From assembly GCA_035308525.1 (NCBI GenBank), contig DATGGM010000144.1, forward strand, positions 1 to 64,000: DNA of 64,000 nt, in the 5' to 3' direction. Positions 51,398 to 59,384 of this stretch are shown here, one piece after another; the stretch's first letter is position 1; every line of letters starts with the position of its first letter. Source of the stretch: Bog-159 sp035308525. Its GTDB lineage: Bacteria > Acidobacteriota > Terriglobia > Bryobacterales > Bryobacteraceae. The notes under the pieces were generated by a model. That model searched no databases and had not been told where the DNA came from. It saw only the letters and a program-made list of their open reading frames with translations. The position numbers and the translations under genes are program-made.

Positions 51398-52744
51398 ATG
51401 TCCTCCTTTTTCCGGCACGTTCTATCCGCCCGCATGCTCAGTCTGGTGATTCCAGAGACCATCCTTCTTTTTTTCTGCTATATCCTGGCGGCATATTGGC
51501 TAGGCGGAACGGACCCCTCGGTCTTTCTGTTCTACGACAATGGCCTGCTGCAGATCGGCTTCGTGGTGGCCGGCATGCTTGTTGGCCTGCAGCTCAACAA
51601 CCTGTATGTGCAGGCCGGCGTGCGCTCCAAGATTTTGCTTGCGCAGCAGCTTTCGCTTGCGCTGGGCGTGACCTTCCTACTGGAAGCCCTATTGAGCTAT
51701 TTAAGGAACCCGGATCTCCTGCTGGCGCCTTCCATCATGCTGCTCGGCAGCGCCTTCACGCTGGTGGTGCTATTGGGCTGGAGGTTGTTTTACAGCGCGC
51801 TGATCTGGAAGAGCCTGGGCCTGCGGCGGGTGCTGTTTTGCGGCGCCGGCGCGGCCGCCCGGGAAGCCAGCGACAGCCTCGCCGTGCATCCCGAATTTGG
51901 CCTCGCGACCGCCGGTTTTATTGACGACGACTATCCGCCCGGTACGCTGTTGAACGGAGCCCAGGTGCTGGGTACATCCGCGGAGCTGGCCCAGGTGATC
52001 TCGGCTGTGCGGCCGGATCGCATTGTGGCCGGCGTGACTGGCCGAGGCGCCGGCCTGCCATTCCGTGAACTGCTGGATCTGGAGTTCCGCGGCGTTGAAA
52101 TCCAGCGCGTGGCCGATCTCTATGAACTGGCCTGCGAGCGTGTCTGTGTGGCCGAGTTGCGGCCTTCACAGTTGATCTTTTCCGACGAATTGGAGGCCCG
52201 CCGCGGAGCCATCGCGCTGCAGGCCATCTATTCCAACATTGCGGCGCTCGCCGGACTCGCGGTGCTGGCGGTTCTGGCGCTGCCCATTGCACTGGCGATC
52301 AAGTTGTCTTCACCCGGCCCGGTCGTCGAAGGGCGCGAGCGGTGGGGCCTGAACCGGGTGCCTTTCACTCTTTACCGTTTTCGCTGCCGGCGCCCGGACG
52401 GCGAGTTTACGCGCGTGGGCGGCTGGCTGCGCCACCTGCGTTTGGACGGCCTGCCGCAACTGCTGAACGTGATCCGCGGGGAAATGTCCCTGGTGGGGCC
52501 GCGTCCGCATCGTCTGGAATTCATCCCGGTGCTGATGCAGCAAATGCCTTATTATGCCCAGCGGCATACGGTGCGGCCGGGCATTCTGGGATGGAGCCAG
52601 CTCAACTGCGACTACGGCACGCGCCTGCGCGACGCCCGGGAGTCATTGGAATACGACTTGTACTACATCAAACACATGTCTCCGGCGCTCGACGCGTATA
52701 TCATCCTGCATAGTTTGATGGAGATACCGTTTCGGGAAGGCTAG
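51398..52744 (+). CDS. Polyprenyl glycosylphosphotransferase (initiating sugar transferase)
   Basis: A 448-residue membrane protein. Four N-terminal TM helices are followed by a CoA-binding-like Rossmann segment (VLFCGAGAAAREASDSLAV), another TM, and the catalytic bacterial sugar-transferase domain (about 290-448). This contains LPIALAIKLSSPGP, RLDGLPQLLNVIRGEMSLVGPRP and RHTVRPGILGWSQLN. It transfers a sugar-1-phosphate to undecaprenyl phosphate to start exopolysaccharide units. FTLYRFRC replaces the usual KFRSM stretch. The 3' end overlaps the opposing WecA-like gene by 44 bp. Confidence 0.87.
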   Translation: MSSFFRHVLSARMLSLVIPETILLFFCYILAAYWLGGTDPSVFLFYDNGLLQIGFVVAGMLVGLQLNNLYVQAGVRSKILLAQQLSLALGVTFLLEALLSYLRNPDLLLAPSIMLLGSAFTLVVLLGWRLFYSALIWKSLGLRRVLFCGAGAAAREASDSLAVHPEFGLATAGFIDDDYPPGTLLNGAQVLGTSAELAQVISAVRPDRIVAGVTGRGAGLPFRELLDLEFRGVEIQRVADLYELACERVCVAELRPSQLIFSDELEARRGAIALQAIYSNIAALAGLAVLAVLALPIALAIKLSSPGPVVEGRERWGLNRVPFTLYRFRCRRPDGEFTRVGGWLRHLRLDGLPQLLNVIRGEMSLVGPRPHRLEFIPVLMQQMPYYAQRHTVRPGILGWSQLNCDYGTRLRDARESLEYDLYYIKHMSPALDAYIILHSLMEIPFREG

Positions 52745-54155
52745 GCGAAGCTACCGGGCTCTTCGCTTCACTGGTTGTGATTTCGGCAAATTTTTCGGTT
52801 AGTGTCTGCCGCAAAAGGTCGACAAACGGCGCCACGGTCATGGGTAGGATGGCGGATGCATAGGGCCGCTCCAGCACCGCGTAATCGCCGTTGGCCAGCG
52901 GTACCCGCGCGGTCCATCCGGGAGCGGCGGATTCGCCCGCGGAGTATTCATAAATCTCGCCGGCCAGGCAGAATCGTGCCTGTTGGAATCCGAATTTTGG
53001 GCAATTCTCGCGGATCACTTCCCAGCATTCGGCGGGCGTCGCGGCGGCCGCCAGCGCGGCGTGGAACTTGCGCAGTTCCAGTTGAGCGGAAACCGTGCGC
53101 TGGAGTTCGCCGCCGAACAACAGCCGGCTGGCGAGATCGAACTCGGCGTAGCCCAGATACTGGATGCCCACCAGCACAAAAACACAGAACAGCACGATGA
53201 GCGCGCCCGCGAAGCTGTGCACCACGCTCTGCAAGAGCGAGAACGCCGCGGCCAGGCCACACAGACCGTAAAGCATCAGAACGACGCGGCGCGGCGTAAA
53301 TCCGCGATCCAGCAGCCGGTGATGGATGTGGCCTCGATCGGCTGTAAAGATAGGTTGACGCCGCAGGAAACGCCGTACGACGGCCAGGGCGGCATCCAGC
53401 AAGGGTACCGAGAGCGCCATCAGCGGCGCCGTCATGCCCAGCAGCGTGGCGGATTTATTACTCCAGATCGCCGCATAACAGCCCAACAGGAACCCGATCA
53501 GCAGGCTGCCGGAATCGCCCAGAAAAATTGTGGCCGGATTGAAGTTGTAGCACAGAAAGGCCAGCAGCGCGCCGGCCAGCGGAAAGGTGGCGACCGCCAG
53601 CACCATGTTGTGCTGCATCATAGCGGCGGCAAAAACCGTCAGCGTGGCGAACAGACCGATGCCGGCGGCTAAGCCATCCAGCCCATCTACCAGGTTGAAT
53701 GCATTCATACAGGCGATCAGCCACAGAATGGTCAAAGGAATGTTCCACCAGGCATTCGTCGAAGCGCCGCCGATCGAGAGGATGCGCACTCCCCCGAAGA
53801 CCGCCAGGCTGGCTGCGCCGAGTTGCCCGAGAAGCTTGATCCATGCCTGCAGGTTGAACAGGTCATCGACCAATCCGATGGCGAAAGCCAGCGCGGCGCC
53901 CGGAAGCAGCCTCCACACCAGCGACACCTGCTGCGCGAGCGGACTTCCTTCGGCCGGATGAACCAGAACATATGCCAACAGGTAGGAAACGGCGATCGCC
54001 AGGCCCCCTACCCGGGGGATAGGATGACTGTGGATCTTACGAACCGCATCCGGTTCATCCACTACGCCGTACGACCGGAAGACGTCCCGGCAAATCGGGC
54101 TTAACACCAGGGAGATGATGAACGCTCTGAATCCTAACCAGAGCAGCGAATACAC
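52701..54155 (-). CDS. MraY/WecA-family phosphotransferase with C-terminal extension
   Basis: A 484-residue protein. The first 330 residues have about 10 TM helices with family motifs: RKIHSHPIPRVGGLAI, IGLVDDLFNLQ, MNAFNLVDGLDGLA, FLGDSGS and DRGHIHHRLLDRG. This enzyme type moves a sugar-1-phosphate (usually GlcNAc-1-P) onto a polyprenyl phosphate. The last 130 residues (after about 350) are cytoplasmic and look like a GAF-type or regulatory domain, which plain WecA lacks. Two initiating transferases of different families are therefore side by side, convergent and overlapping by 44 bp. Confidence 0.87.
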   Translation of the reverse strand: MYSLLWLGFRAFIISLVLSPICRDVFRSYGVVDEPDAVRKIHSHPIPRVGGLAIAVSYLLAYVLVHPAEGSPLAQQVSLVWRLLPGAALAFAIGLVDDLFNLQAWIKLLGQLGAASLAVFGGVRILSIGGASTNAWWNIPLTILWLIACMNAFNLVDGLDGLAAGIGLFATLTVFAAAMMQHNMVLAVATFPLAGALLAFLCYNFNPATIFLGDSGSLLIGFLLGCYAAIWSNKSATLLGMTAPLMALSVPLLDAALAVVRRFLRRQPIFTADRGHIHHRLLDRGFTPRRVVLMLYGLCGLAAAFSLLQSVVHSFAGALIVLFCVFVLVGIQYLGYAEFDLASRLLFGGELQRTVSAQLELRKFHAALAAAATPAECWEVIRENCPKFGFQQARFCLAGEIYEYSAGESAAPGWTARVPLANGDYAVLERPYASAILPMTVAPFVDLLRQTLTEKFAEITTSEAKSPVASPSLPETVSPSNYAG

Positions 54156-54359
54156 GGCGGAACCTCCGGCTTACTCTTCCTGATGGTGGCGCACCCCACC
54201 TCGCCGTGTCAAGGCAAATGAATTCAGTTATTTCCGGTTTGTACCGTACCGGTCTACCGTGCTTGTAACGCATTTTTGGACGGTGGCTATCCACGGTGGT
54301 TGAGCTTGACACCGCTCCTTCCGGCGCGTCAGAGTGAATGTTTGAAACACAATCACTCG

Positions 54360-55742
54360 ATGGAAATTCCTTGGAACATCGGAGGCCCTTTGCTGCTTGT
54401 TCGAACAACTCTATTCTTCGGCTGCGCGCTATGCCTGATTGCGCAGACCGATACTCCACAGCCGGATACCTCGCAGACTAGTGCGGGGGAAGAGTATAGC
54501 GGACCCGCGATTCTAAGCAGGGGCGATACCCCCAATGCGCAGGCTAAGACACCCATGGCATTCCGGCCCTACATCGGCCTGAGCGCCATTTACGACACCG
54601 GCCTGGTGCCGCTCTCGCTCACCCCCGCCGGCCAAATCCCCACCACCGACGAGTATGGAGTCGAATTGAACCTGGGCGCATACACTTACCGTGCCTGGAA
54701 ACACACAACGCTGTCACTGGATTACCGCTCCAATTTCCGTCACTATTCAAACTCTCTGTGGGACGGCACCGATCAACTTCTGTCGCTGGCCCTCACCCAC
54801 AAGCCCACCCGGCGCATTACGATCACGCTGCGAAACTCAGCCGGCACATTCAAGCAGAACTACTTGCCTGGCTCTACGCCGGGCGCTTCGGACGGTTACT
54901 TGCAGCTTCCACAGAATGACATCTACTATAACCGGGTCATCTTCTTGAGCACTTCGGCTGACCTGACTTACCAGCAGTCGGCCCGCCTGTCATTTAATTT
55001 CGGGGGGGAAGGCAATCTCATCAGCCGCCAGTCCGCCGCGCTTTACGGCATGACTGGAGCGGTCGCGCACGCTGACATGCAGTACCGGTTCACCCGGCAC
55101 ACAACCCTAGGGGTGGACTATCGTTTTACGCACTATTCGTACACCAGGAGCTTCGGCACGGCGGACATACACTCGGTCGGTCTCAACTTGAGCACCCAGT
55201 TCTCTCCCCACGTGCAGTTTTCCGTGCGCGCCGGCGGCGCGCGGGTGGAGAGTCTTAGCCTGACCCAGGTCACACTCGACCCGGCGATCGCGGCGCTACT
55301 CGGAGTTTCACAGGGCATTCAAGCCGCCTATCGCCTGAACTACGTTCCCGACGTGCAGGCGCGGCTGACGGATTCCTTCCGCCGTTCGCAGTTCTCCCTG
55401 ATATATTCCGACGCCGTTTCTCCAGGCAACGGCGTTTACCTCACATCGAGAAACAACACCGGGACTGCCTCGTATAGCTACTCCGGCCTGCACTACTGGA
55501 ACTTTGGCGTGGACACAACCTACGGCCGCCTGAGCGCCATCCTGCAGACTATTGGTGCGTACACGACCTACGGCGCAGGCGCCGGTGCCACCAGAGAGCT
55601 GGGGAAGGGACTGCACGCCGTGCTGCGCATAGACGCGCGCCATTACAACGTCAACAGCGAGGCGGCCTTCAAGCATACTGAGTACCGGGCGACGCTCGGG
55701 TTCGACTACAGTCCCGGAGAGGTCCCTCTGAGGCTCTGGTAG
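54360..55742 (+). CDS. Outer membrane beta-barrel protein of the polysaccharide locus
   Basis: A 460-residue protein. ATG 54360 gives a hydrophobic leader (GPLLLVRTTLFFGCALCLIAQ). The mature part is dominated by alternating amphipathic strands rich in Tyr, Ser and Thr (LSLDYRSNFRHYSN, TTLGVDYRFTHYSY, YRATLGFDY), ending near LRLW, consistent with a 16- to 20-strand barrel. Such proteins in EPS loci are thought to help export or anchor the polymer. A TTGACA (54306-54311) lies upstream, but no good -10 box goes with it. Confidence 0.7.
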   Translation: MEIPWNIGGPLLLVRTTLFFGCALCLIAQTDTPQPDTSQTSAGEEYSGPAILSRGDTPNAQAKTPMAFRPYIGLSAIYDTGLVPLSLTPAGQIPTTDEYGVELNLGAYTYRAWKHTTLSLDYRSNFRHYSNSLWDGTDQLLSLALTHKPTRRITITLRNSAGTFKQNYLPGSTPGASDGYLQLPQNDIYYNRVIFLSTSADLTYQQSARLSFNFGGEGNLISRQSAALYGMTGAVAHADMQYRFTRHTTLGVDYRFTHYSYTRSFGTADIHSVGLNLSTQFSPHVQFSVRAGGARVESLSLTQVTLDPAIAALLGVSQGIQAAYRLNYVPDVQARLTDSFRRSQFSLIYSDAVSPGNGVYLTSRNNTGTASYSYSGLHYWNFGVDTTYGRLSAILQTIGAYTTYGAGAGATRELGKGLHAVLRIDARHYNVNSEAAFKHTEYRATLGFDYSPGEVPLRLW

Positions 55743-55758
55743 CCCGGCGGTATCCGTT

Positions 55759-56859
55759 TCAGCCCAGTAGCGCGGTGTATATCTCGCCCATTCTCCGGGC
55801 GGCCGCCTCTCTGGAGAAGCGGACCGGGACAAACCGGGCTGCTTTGGAAGCCATTTGGCCGCGCCGCTCGGGATCGCGCGCCAGCTGTTGCAATATTGCG
55901 GCCAGTGCCGCGGCATCGCCCGGCGCGAACAGCATGCCCGTTTCTCCATGCGTAACCAACTCCGGGTTGCCGCCAACCCTGGATGCAACTACGCAGCAGC
56001 CGCAGGCCATAGCCTCCATCAGCGAATTGGAGAGCGCCTCGGAAAGCGACGGCAGTACGAAGATATCGATCGCGCGCAGCCAATCGGCCACTCGTTTGGT
56101 GGCTGGTTCAAAGATGCAGTCACGCAAAATTCCCAGAGCCTGAGCACGGCGCTCTAGATCCGGCAGGCACGGTCCGCTGCCGACTATCGCCAACCGCATG
56201 CCCGGCACGATGGCGTGCACCGCCGCAAAGGCTTCGAGCAGCGTTGCCAGCCCCTTCTCCGGCCGCAGGCCGCATACCACTCCCACCACCAGGGAAGATT
56301 CTCGTAAGGCTTCGGTCCGCCCGCGCGATTCCGGTTGGAAAACGGAAGTATCGATGCCGTTGTAGCAGAGGTGGATCAGTCCTGGCGGGATCTTCTCGTC
56401 CTCGCGCAAATGCTGGCGCAGAAACTCGCAATTGACCACGATGCCGTCCACCAGGTGATCGGTGACGCGCAGCCCATGCCGCACGTACCCTGGCCAGAGC
56501 CCTCGGTGTACGCGTTGGCTGGAAACCACAACCGCGGAACCCGCCATGCGCGCGGCCGGGACCGCGCAGAGATTGGCGGGCGTGTCGAAGGTATGCACCA
56601 GGCGAATGCCCTGTTTCCGGATGTACCTGGCGATTTGCACCGCGCCTTTGATAGTGGCCAGCGACGGCACCGGAAAGTGCACGATGGGCACACCGCCGGA
56701 GCGCAGCTCGTCACCGCGCATGCCGGTGGGACGGAAACAGCCCACCCGTGGATCGAATCGGGAGCGGTCCAGCGACAGGGCCGTCTCGGCCATTTGCCGC
56801 TCGCTGCCGCCTGAGTCGAGTTCACGCACCATCAGTAGCATGGGAATCGGATCAGGCAT
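55759..56859 (-). CDS. GT4-family glycosyltransferase
   Basis: A 366-residue GT-B enzyme. RELDSGGSERQMAETALSL starts the acceptor domain; GVVCGLRPEKGLATLLEAF and VLPSLSEALSNSLMEAMACG (EX7E type) lie in the donor domain. ATG 56859 is the family start; a long upstream extension of the frame overlaps the divergent asnB gene and is rejected. It should add a nucleotide-sugar-derived residue to the growing polysaccharide repeat unit. Divergent from asnB, convergent with the barrel gene (16 bp apart). Confidence 0.87.
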   Translation of the reverse strand: MPDPIPMLLMVRELDSGGSERQMAETALSLDRSRFDPRVGCFRPTGMRGDELRSGGVPIVHFPVPSLATIKGAVQIARYIRKQGIRLVHTFDTPANLCAVPAARMAGSAVVVSSQRVHRGLWPGYVRHGLRVTDHLVDGIVVNCEFLRQHLREDEKIPPGLIHLCYNGIDTSVFQPESRGRTEALRESSLVVGVVCGLRPEKGLATLLEAFAAVHAIVPGMRLAIVGSGPCLPDLERRAQALGILRDCIFEPATKRVADWLRAIDIFVLPSLSEALSNSLMEAMACGCCVVASRVGGNPELVTHGETGMLFAPGDAAALAAILQQLARDPERRGQMASKAARFVPVRFSREAAARRMGEIYTALLG

Positions 56860-56922
56860 CCATACTTCACTGTATCCTAGTGACTTTCGGTCGAATGTTA
56901 GAGTAGGGCAAGGCATCGATTC

Positions 56923-58779
56923 ATGTGCGGCATAGCTGGATTCTTTCTGCGCGAGGACAAGGCCGATCTGGCCACGGTGCGCGCCATGTGCGATCAAATC
57001 CGGCATCGCGGGCCGGACGACGAAGGCTACCACGTGGACGGCGGCTGCGCCCTCGGCATGCGCCGGCTCAGCATCATCGACCTGAATACCGGCCACCAAC
57101 CCATGACCAATGAGGATGAATCGGTCTGGGTGGTTTTCAACGGTGAAATCTACAATTATCAGGAACTGCGCCGTGACCTGCTGGCGCGCGGCCACCGCTT
57201 CACCACCAATAGCGACACGGAAACCCTCGTCCATCTTTACGAAGAGGAGGGCGTTGACGGGTTGCGGCGTTTGCGCGGCATGTTCGCCTACGCCATCTGG
57301 GATTCCCGGCAGCGGCTCATGTTTCTGGCTCGCGATCGCTTTGGGAAGAAACCTCTTTACTACGCCGTATTGCCGCAAGGCCTGTATTTCTCAAGCGAGC
57401 TGAAGTGTCTTCGCGTCGCGGGTGTGCCGGCGGAAATCGATGCCGAAGCTCTACGGCTCTTTTTTCAGTTCACTTACATTCCCGAGCCGTACAGTTGTTT
57501 TCTGGCCGTGAAAAAGCTTGCTCCGGGTACTTGGCTGACCTACGGCGCCGACGGCAGCGTTCATCATGGCCGCTACTGGCAGTTCCCCGCCCCGGTTTCC
57601 GGAACGCCCGCGGAACTTCCGGATGCGGAGCTATGTACCCGCCTGCGCGGCAAGTTCGATGAATCCGTGCGCATCCGTATGGTCGCGGATGTGCCGCTGG
57701 GCGCGTTTCTGAGCGGTGGTATTGATTCGAGTTCAGTGGTGGCTTCCATGGCGTTGGCATCTCCCGAACCGGTGCGGACCTTCTCCATCGGCTTTGAGGA
57801 GAGCGCCTTCAATGAACTGGAATTTGCCGGTATGGTGGCGCGCCAGTATCATACGGACCATCATGAAATCCTTGTGCGTCCAGACGCGGTGGACCTGGTT
57901 TCCCGGTTGGTTCGCCACTTCGACGAGCCTTTTGGGGACTCTTCCGCCATCCCCACTTTTATTGTTTCTGAATTCGCGGTGCGCCACGTAAAGGTCGCGC
58001 TAAGCGGTGACGGCGGCGATGAATTGTTCGCGGGCTACGATCGTTTTCAGGCGCTCGAACGCCTCCGGAAGTTGGACCGCATTCCGCAGCGGGTTCGCGC
58101 ATTCGTCTCTTGGGCTGCTGATCGCCTGCCTTATTCAGCCTATGGCAAGAATTTCCTGCACATGTTGAGCCGCCCCACTGCGCTGGAGCGCTATTTCGAA
58201 AGTAATTTCGCGCCCTGGCTCTTGCGCAAGGAATTGCTCGCTCCCAACTGGATGCTGCCGGCGGACGGGGCGTACCTCACACACGCCATGGCGGCCTTTT
58301 TGCTTCCTGCCGAATCAAACTTGCTCTCGCAAGCCCTGTTCTTCGAGACTACCCAGAACCTGCCTGCGGATATGCTGGTGAAGGTTGACCGGATGTCGAT
58401 GGCGAATTCACTGGAAGTGCGCTGCCCGATGCTCGATCAGCAGTTTGGGGAATTGGCTGCTTCTATTCCGCACGGTTGGAAGATTCGCGGAGGAAAAGGC
58501 AAATACATTCTGTTGCGGGCGCTAGGTGACCGGCTGCCGGCCGCACTGTTGAATCGACCGAAGATGGGCTTCGGTGTGCCGTTGTCCTTATGGTTTCGTG
58601 GAGCCCTTCGTGCCTACCTTTGGGATCATCTCACCAGCAATCGCGCGATGGAACGCGGTATTGTCTCGCCATCGTTTGTGCGGCGTATGCTGTCCGAGCA
58701 CGACTCGGGACGCCGGGACAACTCGCATTGGCTCTGGTCGCTCTTGATGCTCGAATCATGGCTTCAGCAGGTCGTTTAG
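56923..58779 (+). CDS. asnB: Asparagine synthetase (glutamine-hydrolysing) type amidotransferase
   Basis: A 618-residue two-domain enzyme. Cys2 in MCGIAGFF is the glutaminase nucleophile, followed by RHRGPDDEGY and FNGEIYNYQELR. The synthetase domain has the PP-loop FLSGGIDSSSVVA (about 260-272) and SGDGGDELFAGYDRF. In polysaccharide loci such paralogues may amidate uronic acids rather than make asparagine; which applies here cannot be decided. No exosortase is visible. Immediately after its stop begins the iteron-containing non-coding region. Confidence 0.87.
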   Translation: MCGIAGFFLREDKADLATVRAMCDQIRHRGPDDEGYHVDGGCALGMRRLSIIDLNTGHQPMTNEDESVWVVFNGEIYNYQELRRDLLARGHRFTTNSDTETLVHLYEEEGVDGLRRLRGMFAYAIWDSRQRLMFLARDRFGKKPLYYAVLPQGLYFSSELKCLRVAGVPAEIDAEALRLFFQFTYIPEPYSCFLAVKKLAPGTWLTYGADGSVHHGRYWQFPAPVSGTPAELPDAELCTRLRGKFDESVRIRMVADVPLGAFLSGGIDSSSVVASMALASPEPVRTFSIGFEESAFNELEFAGMVARQYHTDHHEILVRPDAVDLVSRLVRHFDEPFGDSSAIPTFIVSEFAVRHVKVALSGDGGDELFAGYDRFQALERLRKLDRIPQRVRAFVSWAADRLPYSAYGKNFLHMLSRPTALERYFESNFAPWLLRKELLAPNWMLPADGAYLTHAMAAFLLPAESNLLSQALFFETTQNLPADMLVKVDRMSMANSLEVRCPMLDQQFGELAASIPHGWKIRGGKGKYILLRALGDRLPAALLNRPKMGFGVPLSLWFRGALRAYLWDHLTSNRAMERGIVSPSFVRRMLSEHDSGRRDNSHWLWSLLMLESWLQQVV

Positions 58780-58814
58780 CCTTATGATTAAACCCACGTA
58801 GATCGGCATTTGAC

Positions 58815-58926
58815 GTGAGGTTGGCCGTAAGCCGAACCGGTGAACCATGTGCACCACCATAAATCGGGTGCCCGCTTCATGAGTCTGCCCGTAACGAAAG
58901 GGTACTTCGTATGTGCTTAATCGTAA
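58815..58926 (-). repeat. Inverted iteron array, four copies at 32-bp spacing
   Basis: Copies of ATGTGYTTGNNCGTAA begin at 58815, 58847, 58879 and 58911, exactly 32 bp apart (three helical turns). Matches at the 14 informative bases are 11, 10, 12 and 13. The 58911 copy (ATGTGCTTAATCGTAA) is nearly perfect. The CGTAA end is the best kept part; the 58847 copy is the weakest. Confidence 0.6.
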
Positions 58927-58989
58927 ATAGCTGCTTTCTTGGGGCGCTGAGACGCTTATAAACTATTGAAAATAAATGGTACTGTTCTG

Positions 58990-59101
58990 TTACGCCCAAA
59001 CACATCCAGCGATCCCGTCTGTTATGAGCAGGTTGCAAGTCGTTTACGCACAGGCACACACGCCTTACGATGAAACCCATGGCGCTTACGCTCAAGCACA
59101 T
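58990..59101 (+). repeat. Direct iteron array, four copies, three at 21-bp spacing
   Basis: TTACGCCCAAACACAT at 58990 and TTACGCTCAAGCACAT at 59086 match the consensus fully. Between them TTACGCACAGGCACAC (59044) and TTACGATGAAACCCAT (59065) match at 12 of 14 bases. Starts at 59044, 59065 and 59086 are 21 bp apart (two helical turns), placing sites on one face of the DNA. Confidence 0.7.
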
Positions 59102-59267
59102 GTCCGGCGCACCCCAAGGTATTCTTGCAAGACGTTGAAAAATATGATTTTACGTCACGCTTCGAACCTGTTTGAAGACCCTATATGGTATGGTTTATGG
59201 TTTGGATAAACTCTTACCAATAAGTATGCTCCCCGCACACCTGGCAGCGGATCATGGATGGTTTGGC

Positions 59268-59314
59268 GTGTGCTTCACAATAAAGACTATGGAGTCTCAT
59301 GGGCTTCATCGTAA
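59268..59314 (-). repeat. Two further inverted iteron-like copies
   Basis: ATGGGCTTCATCGTAA (59299-59314; 12 of 14) and GTGTGCTTCACAATAA (59268-59283; 10 of 14), 31 bp apart. The first is one base different from the complement of the 59065 direct copy. They lie 70-117 bp before the initiator start, where a promoter and operator would be expected. Confidence 0.5.
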
Positions 59315-59384
59315 ATGTCTAGAACAAGATACCGGACTAATGTTACAAAAACAGAGGATGCACTTCCTGTTCTGAGGCGCTTAC

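Larger units (their letters stand above)
58780..59384. other. 605-bp non-coding region: candidate iteron-type replication origin
   Basis: This is the longest gene-free stretch of the window. It holds about ten copies of a 16-bp motif, TTACGNNCAARCACAT or its complement, in ordered arrays on both sides of an AT-rich segment (58955-58978), and leads straight into the GTG of a RepA-like initiator gene. A TTATCCAAA (minus strand, 59209-59201) is one base off a DnaA box. This is the standard layout of an iteron plasmid origin. It could instead serve only as an operator for the initiator gene. Confidence 0.65.

Noticed and set aside
56860..57378. N-terminal extension of the GT4 frame by 173 codons
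   Set aside because: It overlaps the divergent asnB gene and is unrelated to glycosyltransferases.
56923..58779. Exosortase (PEP-CTERM) associated polysaccharide system
   Set aside because: An asnB-type gene and initiating transferase are present, but no exosortase, PEP-CTERM protein or Wza/Wzc-type gene is visible in the window.
58815..58926. Possible CRISPR array because of exact 32-bp spacing
   Set aside because: The repeated part is only 16 bp and imperfect, spacers are 16 bp, other copies are in direct orientation at 21 bp, and no cas gene is present. Iterons explain it better.
58976..59375. Short open frames within the iteron region (58976-59209 and 59172-59375)
   Set aside because: Translations are unlike any protein and the frames run through the iterons; no ribosome site fits.
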